Positions 1-6,211 of a DNA stretch of 15,954 bases are shown here, piece by piece. The DNA is from an uncultured Flavobacteriaceae bacterium. Its GTDB lineage: Bacteria > Bacteroidota > Bacteroidia > Flavobacteriales > Flavobacteriaceae. The notes beneath the pieces were generated by a model. It searched no databases. It was not told where the DNA came from and saw only the letters and a program-made list of their open reading frames with translations. Positions within the stretch are counted from its first letter, which is position 1. Every line of letters starts with the position of its first letter. Location of the stretch: NCBI GenBank assembly GCA_913044085.1, contig CAJWNW010000033.1, positions 1-15,954 on the forward strand. The letters are read 5' to 3'. Made by a program: the position numbers and the translations under genes.

Positions 1-818
1 AATTCGTTGTTGGTTCCATAGGTGATATCGGCATTGTAAGCCTTTTTTCTCTCTGCCGAATTGGGTTTGTAATAATCAATGCAATCAACACTCAAGCCAT
101 GAAATTGAAAAATCGGGGCCATCCACGCACTGTCTCTTTTAGCCAAATAATCATTGACTGTTACAAGGTGAACACCTTTACCTGTCAATGCGTTTAAATA
201 CACTGGAAGCGTCGCTACCAATGTTTTCCCTTCTCCAGTTTGCATTTCGGCAATTTTACCTTGGTGCATGGCGACTCCACCGATCAGCTGGACATCATAG
301 TGAATCATGTCCCAAACAATGGGTTTTCCAGCAGCGTCCCATGAATTGGACCAGATGGCTTGGTCTCCATTGAATTTAACATAGTCTTTAGTACCTCCGA
401 TTTCTCGATCAAAAGCAGTGGCTGTCACAGGAATTTCAGTGTGCTCAACAAAACGCTTCGCAGTTTCTTTAACGACAGCAAACGCTTCGGGTAAAAGTTC
501 GTCTAAGGTTGATTGTGTAGTTTCGTATATAGCATCATTCAAACCGTCAATTTCTTGATATATATCTTCTTTACGATCAATGTCTGTAATTGTATTAGCT
601 TCTTCTTGAAGTGTGGAGATAAGGGTCTCATAATCTGCACAATCAGCTTTTATTTTAGCTTTAAAAGCAGTGGTTTTAGCTCTCAATTCGTCGTTTGAAA
701 GCTCAGCCACAGAAGATTCAAATTGTTTGATTTTATTTACAACTGGTAAGATGGCTTTGACATCTTGTTTGGATTTATCTCCAACAAAAACTTTCAATAC
801 AGAGTTTAGTATACTCAT
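1..818 (-). CDS. secA: Protein translocase subunit SecA, N-terminal part (truncated by window edge)
   Basis: SecA is the ATPase motor that pushes unfolded preproteins through the SecYEG channel at the inner membrane. The visible 272 residues start at an ATG (816-818) and run off the left edge. They show the family's N-terminal helices, the LPEAFAVV segment (109-116), the Walker A motif MQTGEGKT (192-199), the TVNDYLAKRD segment (220-229) and ITYGTNNE (265-272). In E. coli SecA, as I recall it, the GEGKT motif lies near residue 105. Here it is about 90 residues later, because of extra sequence at about 55-108 and about 126-170. Bacteroidota SecA proteins are known to be longer than the E. coli form, so this is a lineage feature and not a defect. 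A TATATTTG box at 858-865 probably drives the gene separately from the DUF2795 gene upstream, which ends in its own terminator. Identity is certain; the C-terminal two thirds lie outside the window. Confidence 0.97.
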   Translation of the reverse strand, partial: MSILNSVLKVFVGDKSKQDVKAILPVVNKIKQFESSVAELSNDELRAKTTAFKAKIKADCADYETLISTLQEEANTITDIDRKEDIYQEIDGLNDAIYETTQSTLDELLPEAFAVVKETAKRFVEHTEIPVTATAFDREIGGTKDYVKFNGDQAIWSNSWDAAGKPIVWDMIHYDVQLIGGVAMHQGKIAEMQTGEGKTLVATLPVYLNALTGKGVHLVTVNDYLAKRDSAWMAPIFQFHGLSVDCIDYYKPNSAERKKAYNADITYGTNNE

Positions 819-857
819 TGTCAAATTTTATTAATTATCAATAGTAGTTTGGAAGGT

Positions 858-865
858 CAAATATA
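858..865 (-). promoter_or_regulatory. Bacteroidota-type -7 box for secA
   Basis: The minus strand reads TATATTTG, an exact match to the Bacteroidota TAnnTTTG element. It lies 39 bases upstream of the secA ATG and downstream of the preceding terminator. I see no TTG at the expected -33 position, so the assignment rests on one box only. Confidence 0.5.
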
Positions 866-896
866 CGGCTTGTTCTTAATTTTTTGGGAGATTGAA

Positions 897-925
897 TCAA
901 AAAAAAAGCCTCGTAAGAGACTTTT
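897..925 (-). terminator. Rho-independent terminator after the DUF2795 gene
   Basis: Read on the minus strand, a 9-base stem (917-925 with 904-912, one G-U pair) closes a 4-base loop and is followed by a run of T from the A tract at 899-907. It begins 12 bases after the stop codon of the DUF2795 gene. The G-U pair becomes a C-A mismatch in plus-strand RNA, so the structure favours minus-strand termination. Confidence 0.75.
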
Positions 926-936
926 ATTGTGTTTGT

Positions 937-1158
937 TTAATATTCATCTTCATTCCATAGATAATCCTCATCGGAAGGATAATCGGGCCAAATTTCTTGA
1001 ATAGAATCGTATGATTCCCCTTCATCTTCTATTGCTTGCAGGTTTTCTACAACTTCAAGGGGGGAGCCTGTCCGGATCGAATAATCAATCAATTCATCTT
1101 TTGTTGCGGGCCATGGGGCATCACTTAAATAGGATGCCAATTCTAATGTCCAATACAT
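937..1158 (-). CDS. Small acidic DUF2795-family protein
   Basis: This 73-residue protein belongs, as far as I recognise it, to the DUF2795 group found upstream of secA in flavobacteria; its function is not known. It is very acidic: 20 Asp/Glu against only one Lys and one Arg, with the last dozen residues mostly acidic or aromatic. There are four tryptophans (3, 16, 57, 68). The N-terminal half (about 4-45), with the DELIDYSIRTG stretch, fits a small helical domain. No signal peptide, membrane segment or cysteine is present, so it should be cytosolic. A full promoter (1184-1213) precedes it and a terminator (897-925) follows, so it is probably monocistronic. The ATG at 1156-1158 is the only reasonable start. 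The gene call is secure; the family name comes from memory, and any link to SecA rests on position alone. Confidence 0.88.
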   Translation of the reverse strand: MYWTLELASYLSDAPWPATKDELIDYSIRTGSPLEVVENLQAIEDEGESYDSIQEIWPDYPSDEDYLWNEDEY

Positions 1159-1183
1159 ATTAAATTGTATTTAAATATTTCTG

Positions 1184-1213
1184 CAAAAATAATTTTTTAG
1201 ACGAAACAGCCAA
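1184..1213 (-). promoter_or_regulatory. Bacteroidota promoter (-33 TTG, -7 TATTTTTG) of the DUF2795 gene
   Basis: On the minus strand, TTG (1211-1213) is followed after exactly 19 bases by TATTTTTG (1184-1191). This matches the Bacteroidota housekeeping consensus TTG-N19-TAnnTTTG at every fixed position. It lies 25 bases upstream of the ATG at 1158. It is the best promoter match in the window. Confidence 0.75.
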
Positions 1214-1401
1214 GAAAAATAACAGTTATTTAATAAACAAATAAAACCAATTTAAAAAAGAGGATAAATTTTTGGTATGTTTTTAAAATTGTGATCAATT
1301 GTTTTTGGATGGTATCTACTTAATTTCCTAAGCATTTAAGTTTGCTTAAAATTTAATTATCATCATAAAATCACAACCATAAATCCTGTTAATTTTTATT
1401 A

Positions 1402-1430
1402 TTTAAAATATTGATTTTCAATATTTTAAA
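1402..1430. repeat. Perfect 13-base inverted repeat with 3-base loop
   Basis: The arm TTTAAAATATTGA (1402-1414) is followed by TTT and then its exact reverse complement (1418-1430). The stem is almost entirely A/T. It lacks the G/C-rich stem and U tract of a normal terminator on either strand. It could act as an RNA hairpin near the end of the lnb-like transcript or as a dimeric protein-binding site. Confidence 0.7.
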
Positions 1431-1551
1431 CAACTCTTCCTGCAGTTAATATATAGGTGTTTAAAAAGGGGTTATAACATAGGGTTAGCAATTTATAAAA
1501 ATGGCCAATGATCGCCGAGGTGGTTTTTGGCACGCACTAAAATTTACATAT

Positions 1552-1567
1552 TGTTGAAACGTCAACA
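1552..1567. repeat. Short stem-loop downstream of the lnb-like gene
   Basis: TGTTGA (1552-1557) and TCAACA (1562-1567) form a perfect 6-base stem around the loop AACG. It lies 22 bases past the stop codon of the minus-strand lnb-like gene. No T tract follows on the minus strand, so it is not a canonical terminator. It might still protect the 3' end of that transcript. Confidence 0.4.
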
Positions 1568-1589
1568 GTGGTCTCAAATGTCAATAATA

Positions 1590-2783
1590 TCAAACATTTT
1601 TTTGATTTTTTTCCTGGCTGAACCAATGGATTAGGAAGCCATATCGTGTCAATAGCGCAATCCAAAGTGGAATTATTGTATAGTTGAAAGCTTGCACTCC
1701 AGTCAAGCTGTGCAATAACATTAAGGATAAAAGTAAAATGAGAAATTTCAAATAGCCTATAAAACGTTTATTAAGCTTTTCTTTCAACACTGTTTTTAAC
1801 ATTAGCAAGTTGAAACCAAATGCCCATAAAAAGTTGTAATTATAAGCTGTTGCTGTATGGTCCGTTGCAAACCACAAAAATAAAATCAAGAGGCCAATGC
1901 TTCCAGTTGTAAAAAAAAGCAGCGCATCTATAAATTTATTTCTGGATTTTGATATCCAGTCTTTGTAAGTTATTCCAATGATGGTGATTGAAACAAGACC
2001 AAGGATTATAAGAGGGCTCCACCAAAAAGCGCTGGGGTTTGGTTTTTGAGTTTGGTTTAAAATTTCAGACCTAACAACTAATTTTGTGGTTTCGGGGTCG
2101 AACTTTGAATGCTTTAAAATTTCGTCAAGGTATTTTGGTAAAAAAAGTTGTTCCTCTACAGAAGCCGAACGATCAATAATTGAACCCAAAGCGACATCAA
2201 TTCCCAAGCCTCCCCAAGTGTTTTGTGGCACATGTGAGCGAATGAGCTCTCTGAAAGTTAATGGTTCAAAATTCTCAAGTGGCAAAAATAAAATACTTTT
2301 ATTGGAGGCATTGACAAGGATATCTTTTATTTTGGTTGCACAATTGTTGTAAAAGAAATCGTAGGAGTAGCTTTTGTTTTGAGGTTGAATGTTAGTTTGT
2401 AATGTTTCAAATAACTTTTGCTTTTCTTCAATTGTAAAGTCGATGATTTGGGCTGTTACCCGCCTTTGCTGTAGTTTGTAATTTGATATAAAATCTTCAT
2501 AATAAGTCCATCCGATTTCATAGTCTAATTTTCCCTTGGCAAAATTTAAATAAAACCCCTCTGCTTGAAAATCATAACGGCCATAATCGAATACAAGATC
2601 AATATTCTGTAATGAATCCTTAATGCGTATGGCGCTGTGACCAAAAGCATCATTTAAGACAAAACCTGGTCCTATGGTAAGTACACTAACTTCCGATTTT
2701 TTAGACAATTGAAATTGTGCATTGGCCTGAAACAAAAAGAGGGCGCATGTTAGCGTCAGTAAATATGTTTTGAGTTGTATCAT
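1590..2783 (-). CDS. lnb: Lnb/DUF4105-type membrane protein, probable lipoprotein N-acyltransferase
   Basis: The 397-residue protein has a cleavable-looking signal peptide (1-22, ending ANA before Gln23) without a lipobox cysteine. A periplasmic domain of about 230 residues follows, and then five predicted membrane helices (about 252-272, 284-304, 311-331, 343-361, 366-386). The soluble domain carries FGHS (His49) and NNCAT (Cys148), which look like a thiol active-site pair. This layout matches the DUF4105 family, renamed after Lnb, the enzyme reported in Bacteroides to add the third acyl chain to lipoproteins in place of Lnt. The name and function come from memory of that work. The gene follows the PorV-like gene with a 4-base ATGA overlap, so the two should be translated together. 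It could be a DUF4105 paralogue with another role; the fold assignment is firmer than the exact reaction. Confidence 0.8.
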   Translation of the reverse strand: MIQLKTYLLTLTCALFLFQANAQFQLSKKSEVSVLTIGPGFVLNDAFGHSAIRIKDSLQNIDLVFDYGRYDFQAEGFYLNFAKGKLDYEIGWTYYEDFISNYKLQQRRVTAQIIDFTIEEKQKLFETLQTNIQPQNKSYSYDFFYNNCATKIKDILVNASNKSILFLPLENFEPLTFRELIRSHVPQNTWGGLGIDVALGSIIDRSASVEEQLFLPKYLDEILKHSKFDPETTKLVVRSEILNQTQKPNPSAFWWSPLIILGLVSITIIGITYKDWISKSRNKFIDALLFFTTGSIGLLILFLWFATDHTATAYNYNFLWAFGFNLLMLKTVLKEKLNKRFIGYLKFLILLLSLMLLHSLTGVQAFNYTIIPLWIALLTRYGFLIHWFSQEKNQKNV

Positions 2784-3856
2784 CTTCTAAAAATCCCTAA
2801 ATCGATTTTAAGTGAAAAGACATTGGAATACAAAGCTACACTCTGGTCTCCAATGTCTGTGATGGCATAATCAATAGAAATACCATTGTACTTAAATCCA
2901 ACCCCTAAATTAGGTTGAAATGTCAGTTTTTCACTGTTATCAAATTGTAATTCGTTTTGAAAATTACCAACACCACCTCTTAAATACACCATATCTATGT
3001 ATCCAAATTCAAATCCAATCGCAGGATTGATGCTTACAAATGAAGTTGAAATTAAATCGTTGTTTTGCTCGAAACGGCATATCAGATCAATTTCAGCTTT
3101 GAGTGAGTAATCGTAATCAAAAGTAAAAGTTTTTGCGATTCCCAATTGAAGTTTGGGAAGCGTCAGTTCAGTCGCTTCTGGTTCTTCCTGGTTTTGACCA
3201 GGGATGGCATTTTGAATGTCTTGCAATCGGCCCTCGTCAAAAGTCCAGCTGTTAAAAGTGGTGGTAATATCCCGTGCCATCAATCCAAATTTCCAATCAT
3301 TGGACTCAAATTGAATTCCAAGGTCCAGTCCAAAACCCCAAGAGCTGGCAAAATCTCCAATTATACGGCGGATGATTTTTGCATTTACACCATAATTTAA
3401 TCCTGAAATCTGAAGTTTCCTTGCATAGGATAGGGTGAAACCATAATCGGCTGCCGAGAACAAGTTAATTCGGTCATAATTAACATTTCCTTGCTGATCA
3501 ATTAATTGGGTGGTGTCTAGGATGTCATCCACACCAAATCGTATCATAGAGACCCCAATCACACTTCTGTCGTCTAAAGGCATTGCAAAGCCCACGTAAT
3601 TATAATTGGCAATATTGGCAAAATAACTAGAATGCATCAAAGCCAATGCATGGTCTTTTACATGAACCAACCCCGCAGGGTTCCAATAGCCTGAATTGAC
3701 ATCATTGGTGGTGGCACTGACCGCACCACTCATACCCAAAGCTGCTGCATCTACACCAATGCTCATAAACTCATTTGAATATTTTCGCGTGGTTTGTGAG
3801 TTGATTGCCAATGAGAAGGTCAATAAAATGGGTAAAAAACAATATTTAAGATTCAA
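2780..3856 (-). CDS. PorV/PorQ-like outer-membrane beta-barrel protein
   Basis: A signal peptide (1-20, ending INS before Gln21) leads into a 338-residue mature protein of alternating polar and aromatic strands, as in FadL-like outer-membrane barrels. Family marks are the N-terminal GMSGA (41-45) and WNPAGL (58-63), and a final strand ending in LGIFRR. This is the PorV/PorQ family, whose best-known members belong to the type IX secretion system; PorV acts as the shuttle protein there. No other secretion gene lies nearby, so membership of that machine is unproven, and it could be a general paralogue. The start is TTG (3854-3856): an in-frame stop lies 21 bases further upstream with no ATG between, and the next ATG (Met31) would remove the signal peptide. 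A -7 box at 3925-3932 precedes it. It is the first gene of a coupled pair with the Lnb-like gene. Confidence 0.88.
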   Translation of the reverse strand: MNLKYCFLPILLTFSLAINSQTTRKYSNEFMSIGVDAAALGMSGAVSATTNDVNSGYWNPAGLVHVKDHALALMHSSYFANIANYNYVGFAMPLDDRSVIGVSMIRFGVDDILDTTQLIDQQGNVNYDRINLFSAADYGFTLSYARKLQISGLNYGVNAKIIRRIIGDFASSWGFGLDLGIQFESNDWKFGLMARDITTTFNSWTFDEGRLQDIQNAIPGQNQEEPEATELTLPKLQLGIAKTFTFDYDYSLKAEIDLICRFEQNNDLISTSFVSINPAIGFEFGYIDMVYLRGGVGNFQNELQFDNSEKLTFQPNLGVGFKYNGISIDYAITDIGDQSVALYSNVFSLKIDLGIFRR

Positions 3857-3924
3857 ATTATAGGTGCCTTGTTTGATTTATAAACTCTAATTTTAAGCAG
3901 ATATTGTTGTTATTTCGCTGCAAA

Positions 3925-3932
3925 CAAAAATA
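3925..3932 (-). promoter_or_regulatory. Bacteroidota-type -7 box for the PorV-like/lnb operon
   Basis: The minus strand reads TATTTTTG, an exact TAnnTTTG match, 68 bases upstream of the TTG start. At the -33 position the sequence is TTA, not TTG, so the upstream element is imperfect. The box lies in the 109-base divergent region shared with pssA. On the plus strand only a weaker TAAATTTT (3952-3959) is seen for pssA. Confidence 0.5.
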
Positions 3933-3965
3933 GTTTATTATTTTTACTAAATAAATTTTATTCGT

Positions 3966-4670
3966 TTGAAAGCTTTCATTCCTAACCTCCTCACACTTCT
4001 CAATTTATTTTCTGGCGCAATTGCGGTTGTTTTTGCTGTAAAAGGGGCGTTGACAATGGCTGCCTTATTTGTTTTATTGGGAATCTTTTTCGATTTCTTT
4101 GACGGGTTTTTAGCAAGAAAACTAAAAGTAGAGTCTGCACTTGGGCTTCAACTGGATTCTTTGGCCGACATGGTTACCAGTGGTCTGGTTCCAGGGCTGA
4201 TCATGTTCCAGTTAATATCTCTATCAATGACAGGGTCAGAACGCTATATGGATTTACTGCCATATATGGGCTTGCTCATTACTCTTGGATCGGCATACCG
4301 TTTGGCAAATTTTAATATTTCAACCGACCAAAAAAATCATTTTGTAGGATTGCCCACCCCAGCAAATGCGCTGCTCGTATTGAGCTTTCCTTTGATTTTG
4401 GAATATCAAAACAATGAAGCCTTTAATTCTATTATTTTAAACACTTGGTTTTTATTGACACTTACTTTAATCAGTACATTTTTGTTAAATGCACCTGTTA
4501 AACTCTTGGCCTTGAAATTTAAAACTTGGAAATTTTCTGACAATATTGAAAAATACATTCTTTTAACTTTGTCCTTAATTTTTTTGATAGTCTTTAAGTT
4601 TTTTGGGATATCTCTTATCATTTTTTCTTATTTATTACTATCTCTTGTAAAACCTCCAAACGATGCTTGA
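3966..4670 (+). CDS. pssA: CDP-diacylglycerol-serine O-phosphatidyltransferase
   Basis: This inner-membrane enzyme joins serine to CDP-diacylglycerol to make phosphatidylserine, the precursor of phosphatidylethanolamine. The CDP-alcohol phosphotransferase signature is complete: Asp43, Asp46-Gly47, Ala50-Arg51, Gly60, Asp64 and Asp68 in the spacing DxxDGxxAR-x8-GxxxDxxxD. The 234 residues are otherwise a series of hydrophobic helices, with a typical N-terminal IPNLLTLLNLFSG stretch. The start is TTG at 3966: an upstream in-frame stop at 3948-3950 leaves no ATG, and the first internal ATG (Met31) would remove the first helix. Its last 8 bases overlap the start of the TerC gene. Other CDP-alcohol transferases such as PgsA share the signature, but the size and N-terminus fit PssA of this phylum. 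Confidence 0.93.
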   Translation: MKAFIPNLLTLLNLFSGAIAVVFAVKGALTMAALFVLLGIFFDFFDGFLARKLKVESALGLQLDSLADMVTSGLVPGLIMFQLISLSMTGSERYMDLLPYMGLLITLGSAYRLANFNISTDQKNHFVGLPTPANALLVLSFPLILEYQNNEAFNSIILNTWFLLTLTLISTFLLNAPVKLLALKFKTWKFSDNIEKYILLTLSLIFLIVFKFFGISLIIFSYLLLSLVKPPNDA

Positions 4671-5430
4671 AAATATTTTTACCCTGTTGATGCTTGTACT
4701 GCTTCAAGCTGTTCTTGGATTTGATAATTTACTCTATATTTCATTGGAAAGTAAAAAAGCAGATGTAACCCGTCAATCCTTTGTGCGAAAAACTGGTATT
4801 GGTCTGGCAATTATTTTTAGAATAATTCTGTTGTTTGCTTTGGTAAAACTAATTGGTTATTTTCAGGAACCGATCTTACACATTCCTTTTGAAGATGTGG
4901 TGGAAGGTCATTTCAATATCCACAGCCTAATTGTGCTAACGGGAGGGGTTTTTATTCTTTTTACTGCCATGAAAGAAATTTGGCACATGGTCAGTTTTAA
5001 AAATTTCACGGTCAATGATAGTGTATCCAATCACAGTGTTTCAAAAGTTATTGGTATGATTGTAGTCATGAATGTTGTTTTTTCTTTTGATTCTATTCTC
5101 AGTGCCATGGCTCTTACAGATATTTTTTGGATCATGGCAGTCGCTATTGTTATTAGTGGGCTATTAATGATTTGGCTGGCAGAAAAAGTAACGGCTTTTT
5201 TAACAAAAAATAGAATGTATGAGGTTTTGGGATTGTTTATTTTATTCATTGTAGGCATTATGCTATTGACCGAGGGGGGGCATTTGGCACACCTGAAGCT
5301 ATTTGGAGAAGAGATTGTGCCAATGAGTAAAACCACTTTTTACTTTATCATTGCAATTTTAGTTTTAATTGATATTGTTCAAGGAAGGTATCAGAAAAAA
5401 ATAATGAAGTCCCAAGAAGGAAAAGCTTAA
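4663..5430 (+). CDS. TerC family integral membrane protein
   Basis: The 255-residue protein has about seven hydrophobic segments. The TerC family's paired acidic membrane motifs are present: GFDN (19-22) in the first helix and FSFDS (140-144) in a middle helix. In other bacteria, members such as Alx and YceF/YkoY are tied to manganese export and metal loading of secreted enzymes, and TerC itself to tellurite resistance. Which of these applies here cannot be read from sequence. The ATG at 4663 lies inside the end of pssA (8-base overlap), so its translation is probably coupled to pssA. The gene ends only 6 bases from the stop codon of the convergent lptB. No other tellurite-resistance gene is nearby, so a general metal or envelope role is more likely than tellurite resistance. 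Confidence 0.9.
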   Translation: MLENIFTLLMLVLLQAVLGFDNLLYISLESKKADVTRQSFVRKTGIGLAIIFRIILLFALVKLIGYFQEPILHIPFEDVVEGHFNIHSLIVLTGGVFILFTAMKEIWHMVSFKNFTVNDSVSNHSVSKVIGMIVVMNVVFSFDSILSAMALTDIFWIMAVAIVISGLLMIWLAEKVTAFLTKNRMYEVLGLFILFIVGIMLLTEGGHLAHLKLFGEEIVPMSKTTFYFIIAILVLIDIVQGRYQKKIMKSQEGKA

Positions 5431-5436
5431 TGTTTC

Positions 5437-6177
5437 TTAAAACTCTAACTTCTTTTTCCGAAGTTCAAAGTTCTTTCCCAAATAAACTTTTCGAACCATT
5501 TCATCGCTTGCAAGCATTTCCGGTTTTCCAGCTTTCAGAATGCTGCCCTCAAACATCAAATAAGTACGGTCTGTAATGGCAAGCGTTTCTTGTACGTTGT
5601 GATCTGTAATGAGAATTCCGATATTCTTTTGGGTGAGACGCGCTACAATGCGCTGTATGTCTTCAACGGCCACAGGATCCACACCTGCAAAGGGCTCATC
5701 AAGAAGGATAAAACTAGGGTCTGTCGCCAATGCACGCGCTATTTCTGTACGCCTTCTTTCTCCTCCAGAAAGGAGATCTCCTCTGTTTTTACGGATGTGG
5801 CCTAAGCCAAATTCTTCAATAAGTGATTCCATTTTGTCCTGTTGTTCTTTTTTAGACAGTTTGGTCATTTGTAAGACACTAAGGATGTTATCCTCAATAG
5901 ACAGTTTTCTAAACACCGAAGCTTCCTGCGCTAGATATCCAATGCCACTTTGAGCGCGCTTGTACATTGGGAATTTGGTAATTTCTTTATCATCTAAAAA
6001 GATGGCGCCACCATTGGGTTTAATCAAACCAACAGTCATGTAAAAAGAGGTGGTTTTTCCTGCACCATTGGGACCTAAAAGCCCTACAATTTCTCCTTGT
6101 TTGACCTCGAATGAAACGTCTTTAACAACTTTTCTTCCACTGTATGATTTCATTAAATTTTGGACGCTTAATTTCAT
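5437..6177 (-). CDS. lptB: Lipopolysaccharide export ABC transporter ATP-binding protein LptB
   Basis: LptB is the cytoplasmic ATPase that, with LptF/LptG, extracts lipopolysaccharide from the inner membrane and drives it across the periplasmic bridge. All ABC ATPase parts are present in its 246 residues: Walker A GPNGAGKT (35-42), Q-loop Gln84 (YLAQEASVFR), signature LSGGE (136-140), Walker B ILLDE with Glu161, D-loop AGVD (164-167) and switch His193 (ITDHNV). The YLAQEASVFRKL and EPFAGVDP stretches are typical of LptB, setting it apart from the related LivF/LivG. The short basic C-terminal tail is usual in this phylum. It is the last gene of kdsD-tatC-lptB, 34 bases after tatC. The grouping with kdsD fits, since both serve lipopolysaccharide biogenesis. 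The ATG at 6175-6177 is a clear start. Confidence 0.95.
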   Translation of the reverse strand: MKLSVQNLMKSYSGRKVVKDVSFEVKQGEIVGLLGPNGAGKTTSFYMTVGLIKPNGGAIFLDDKEITKFPMYKRAQSGIGYLAQEASVFRKLSIEDNILSVLQMTKLSKKEQQDKMESLIEEFGLGHIRKNRGDLLSGGERRRTEIARALATDPSFILLDEPFAGVDPVAVEDIQRIVARLTQKNIGILITDHNVQETLAITDRTYLMFEGSILKAGKPEMLASDEMVRKVYLGKNFELRKKKLEF

Positions 6178-6211
6178 GGTTTTATTTTAATATTAAACAT
6201 AATTAGTTGCA

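Larger units (their letters stand above)
1214..1589. other. Gene-free spacer with several inverted repeats
   Basis: This spacer of about 376 bases lies between the DUF2795 promoter and the 3' end of the lnb-like gene. It holds no convincing coding sequence. It contains a perfect 13-base inverted repeat (1402-1430), a 6-base inverted repeat with an 8-base loop (1329-1348), a small 5-base one (1287-1300), and a 6-base stem with a 4-base loop (1552-1567). Most of it is very AT-rich, but about 1501-1537 is visibly richer in G and C. I see no canonical terminator for the lnb-like gene here. No tRNA, known riboswitch or mobile-element end was recognised. Confidence 0.55.

Noticed and set aside
188..698. 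Two plus-strand open frames of 61 codons
   Set aside because: Both lie antisense to clear secA coding sequence and have no recognisable product.
1285..1303. AATTG/CAATT repeat around TGAT, reminiscent of FNR or CRP sites
   Set aside because: Arms and spacing do not match either consensus, there is no adjacent promoter, and such short A/T palindromes are expected by chance here.
1525..1545. TTGGCACG stretch resembling a sigma-54 -24 element
   Set aside because: The required GC at the -12 position, ten bases after GG, is AA here, and no gene starts downstream on the plus strand.
2086..2352. Plus-strand 88-codon open frame
   Set aside because: It is an antisense shadow inside the Lnb-like gene, whose protein is well supported.
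5590..5953. Overlapping plus-strand open frames of 71 and 114 codons
   Set aside because: They are antisense to lptB, which has every ABC ATPase motif.
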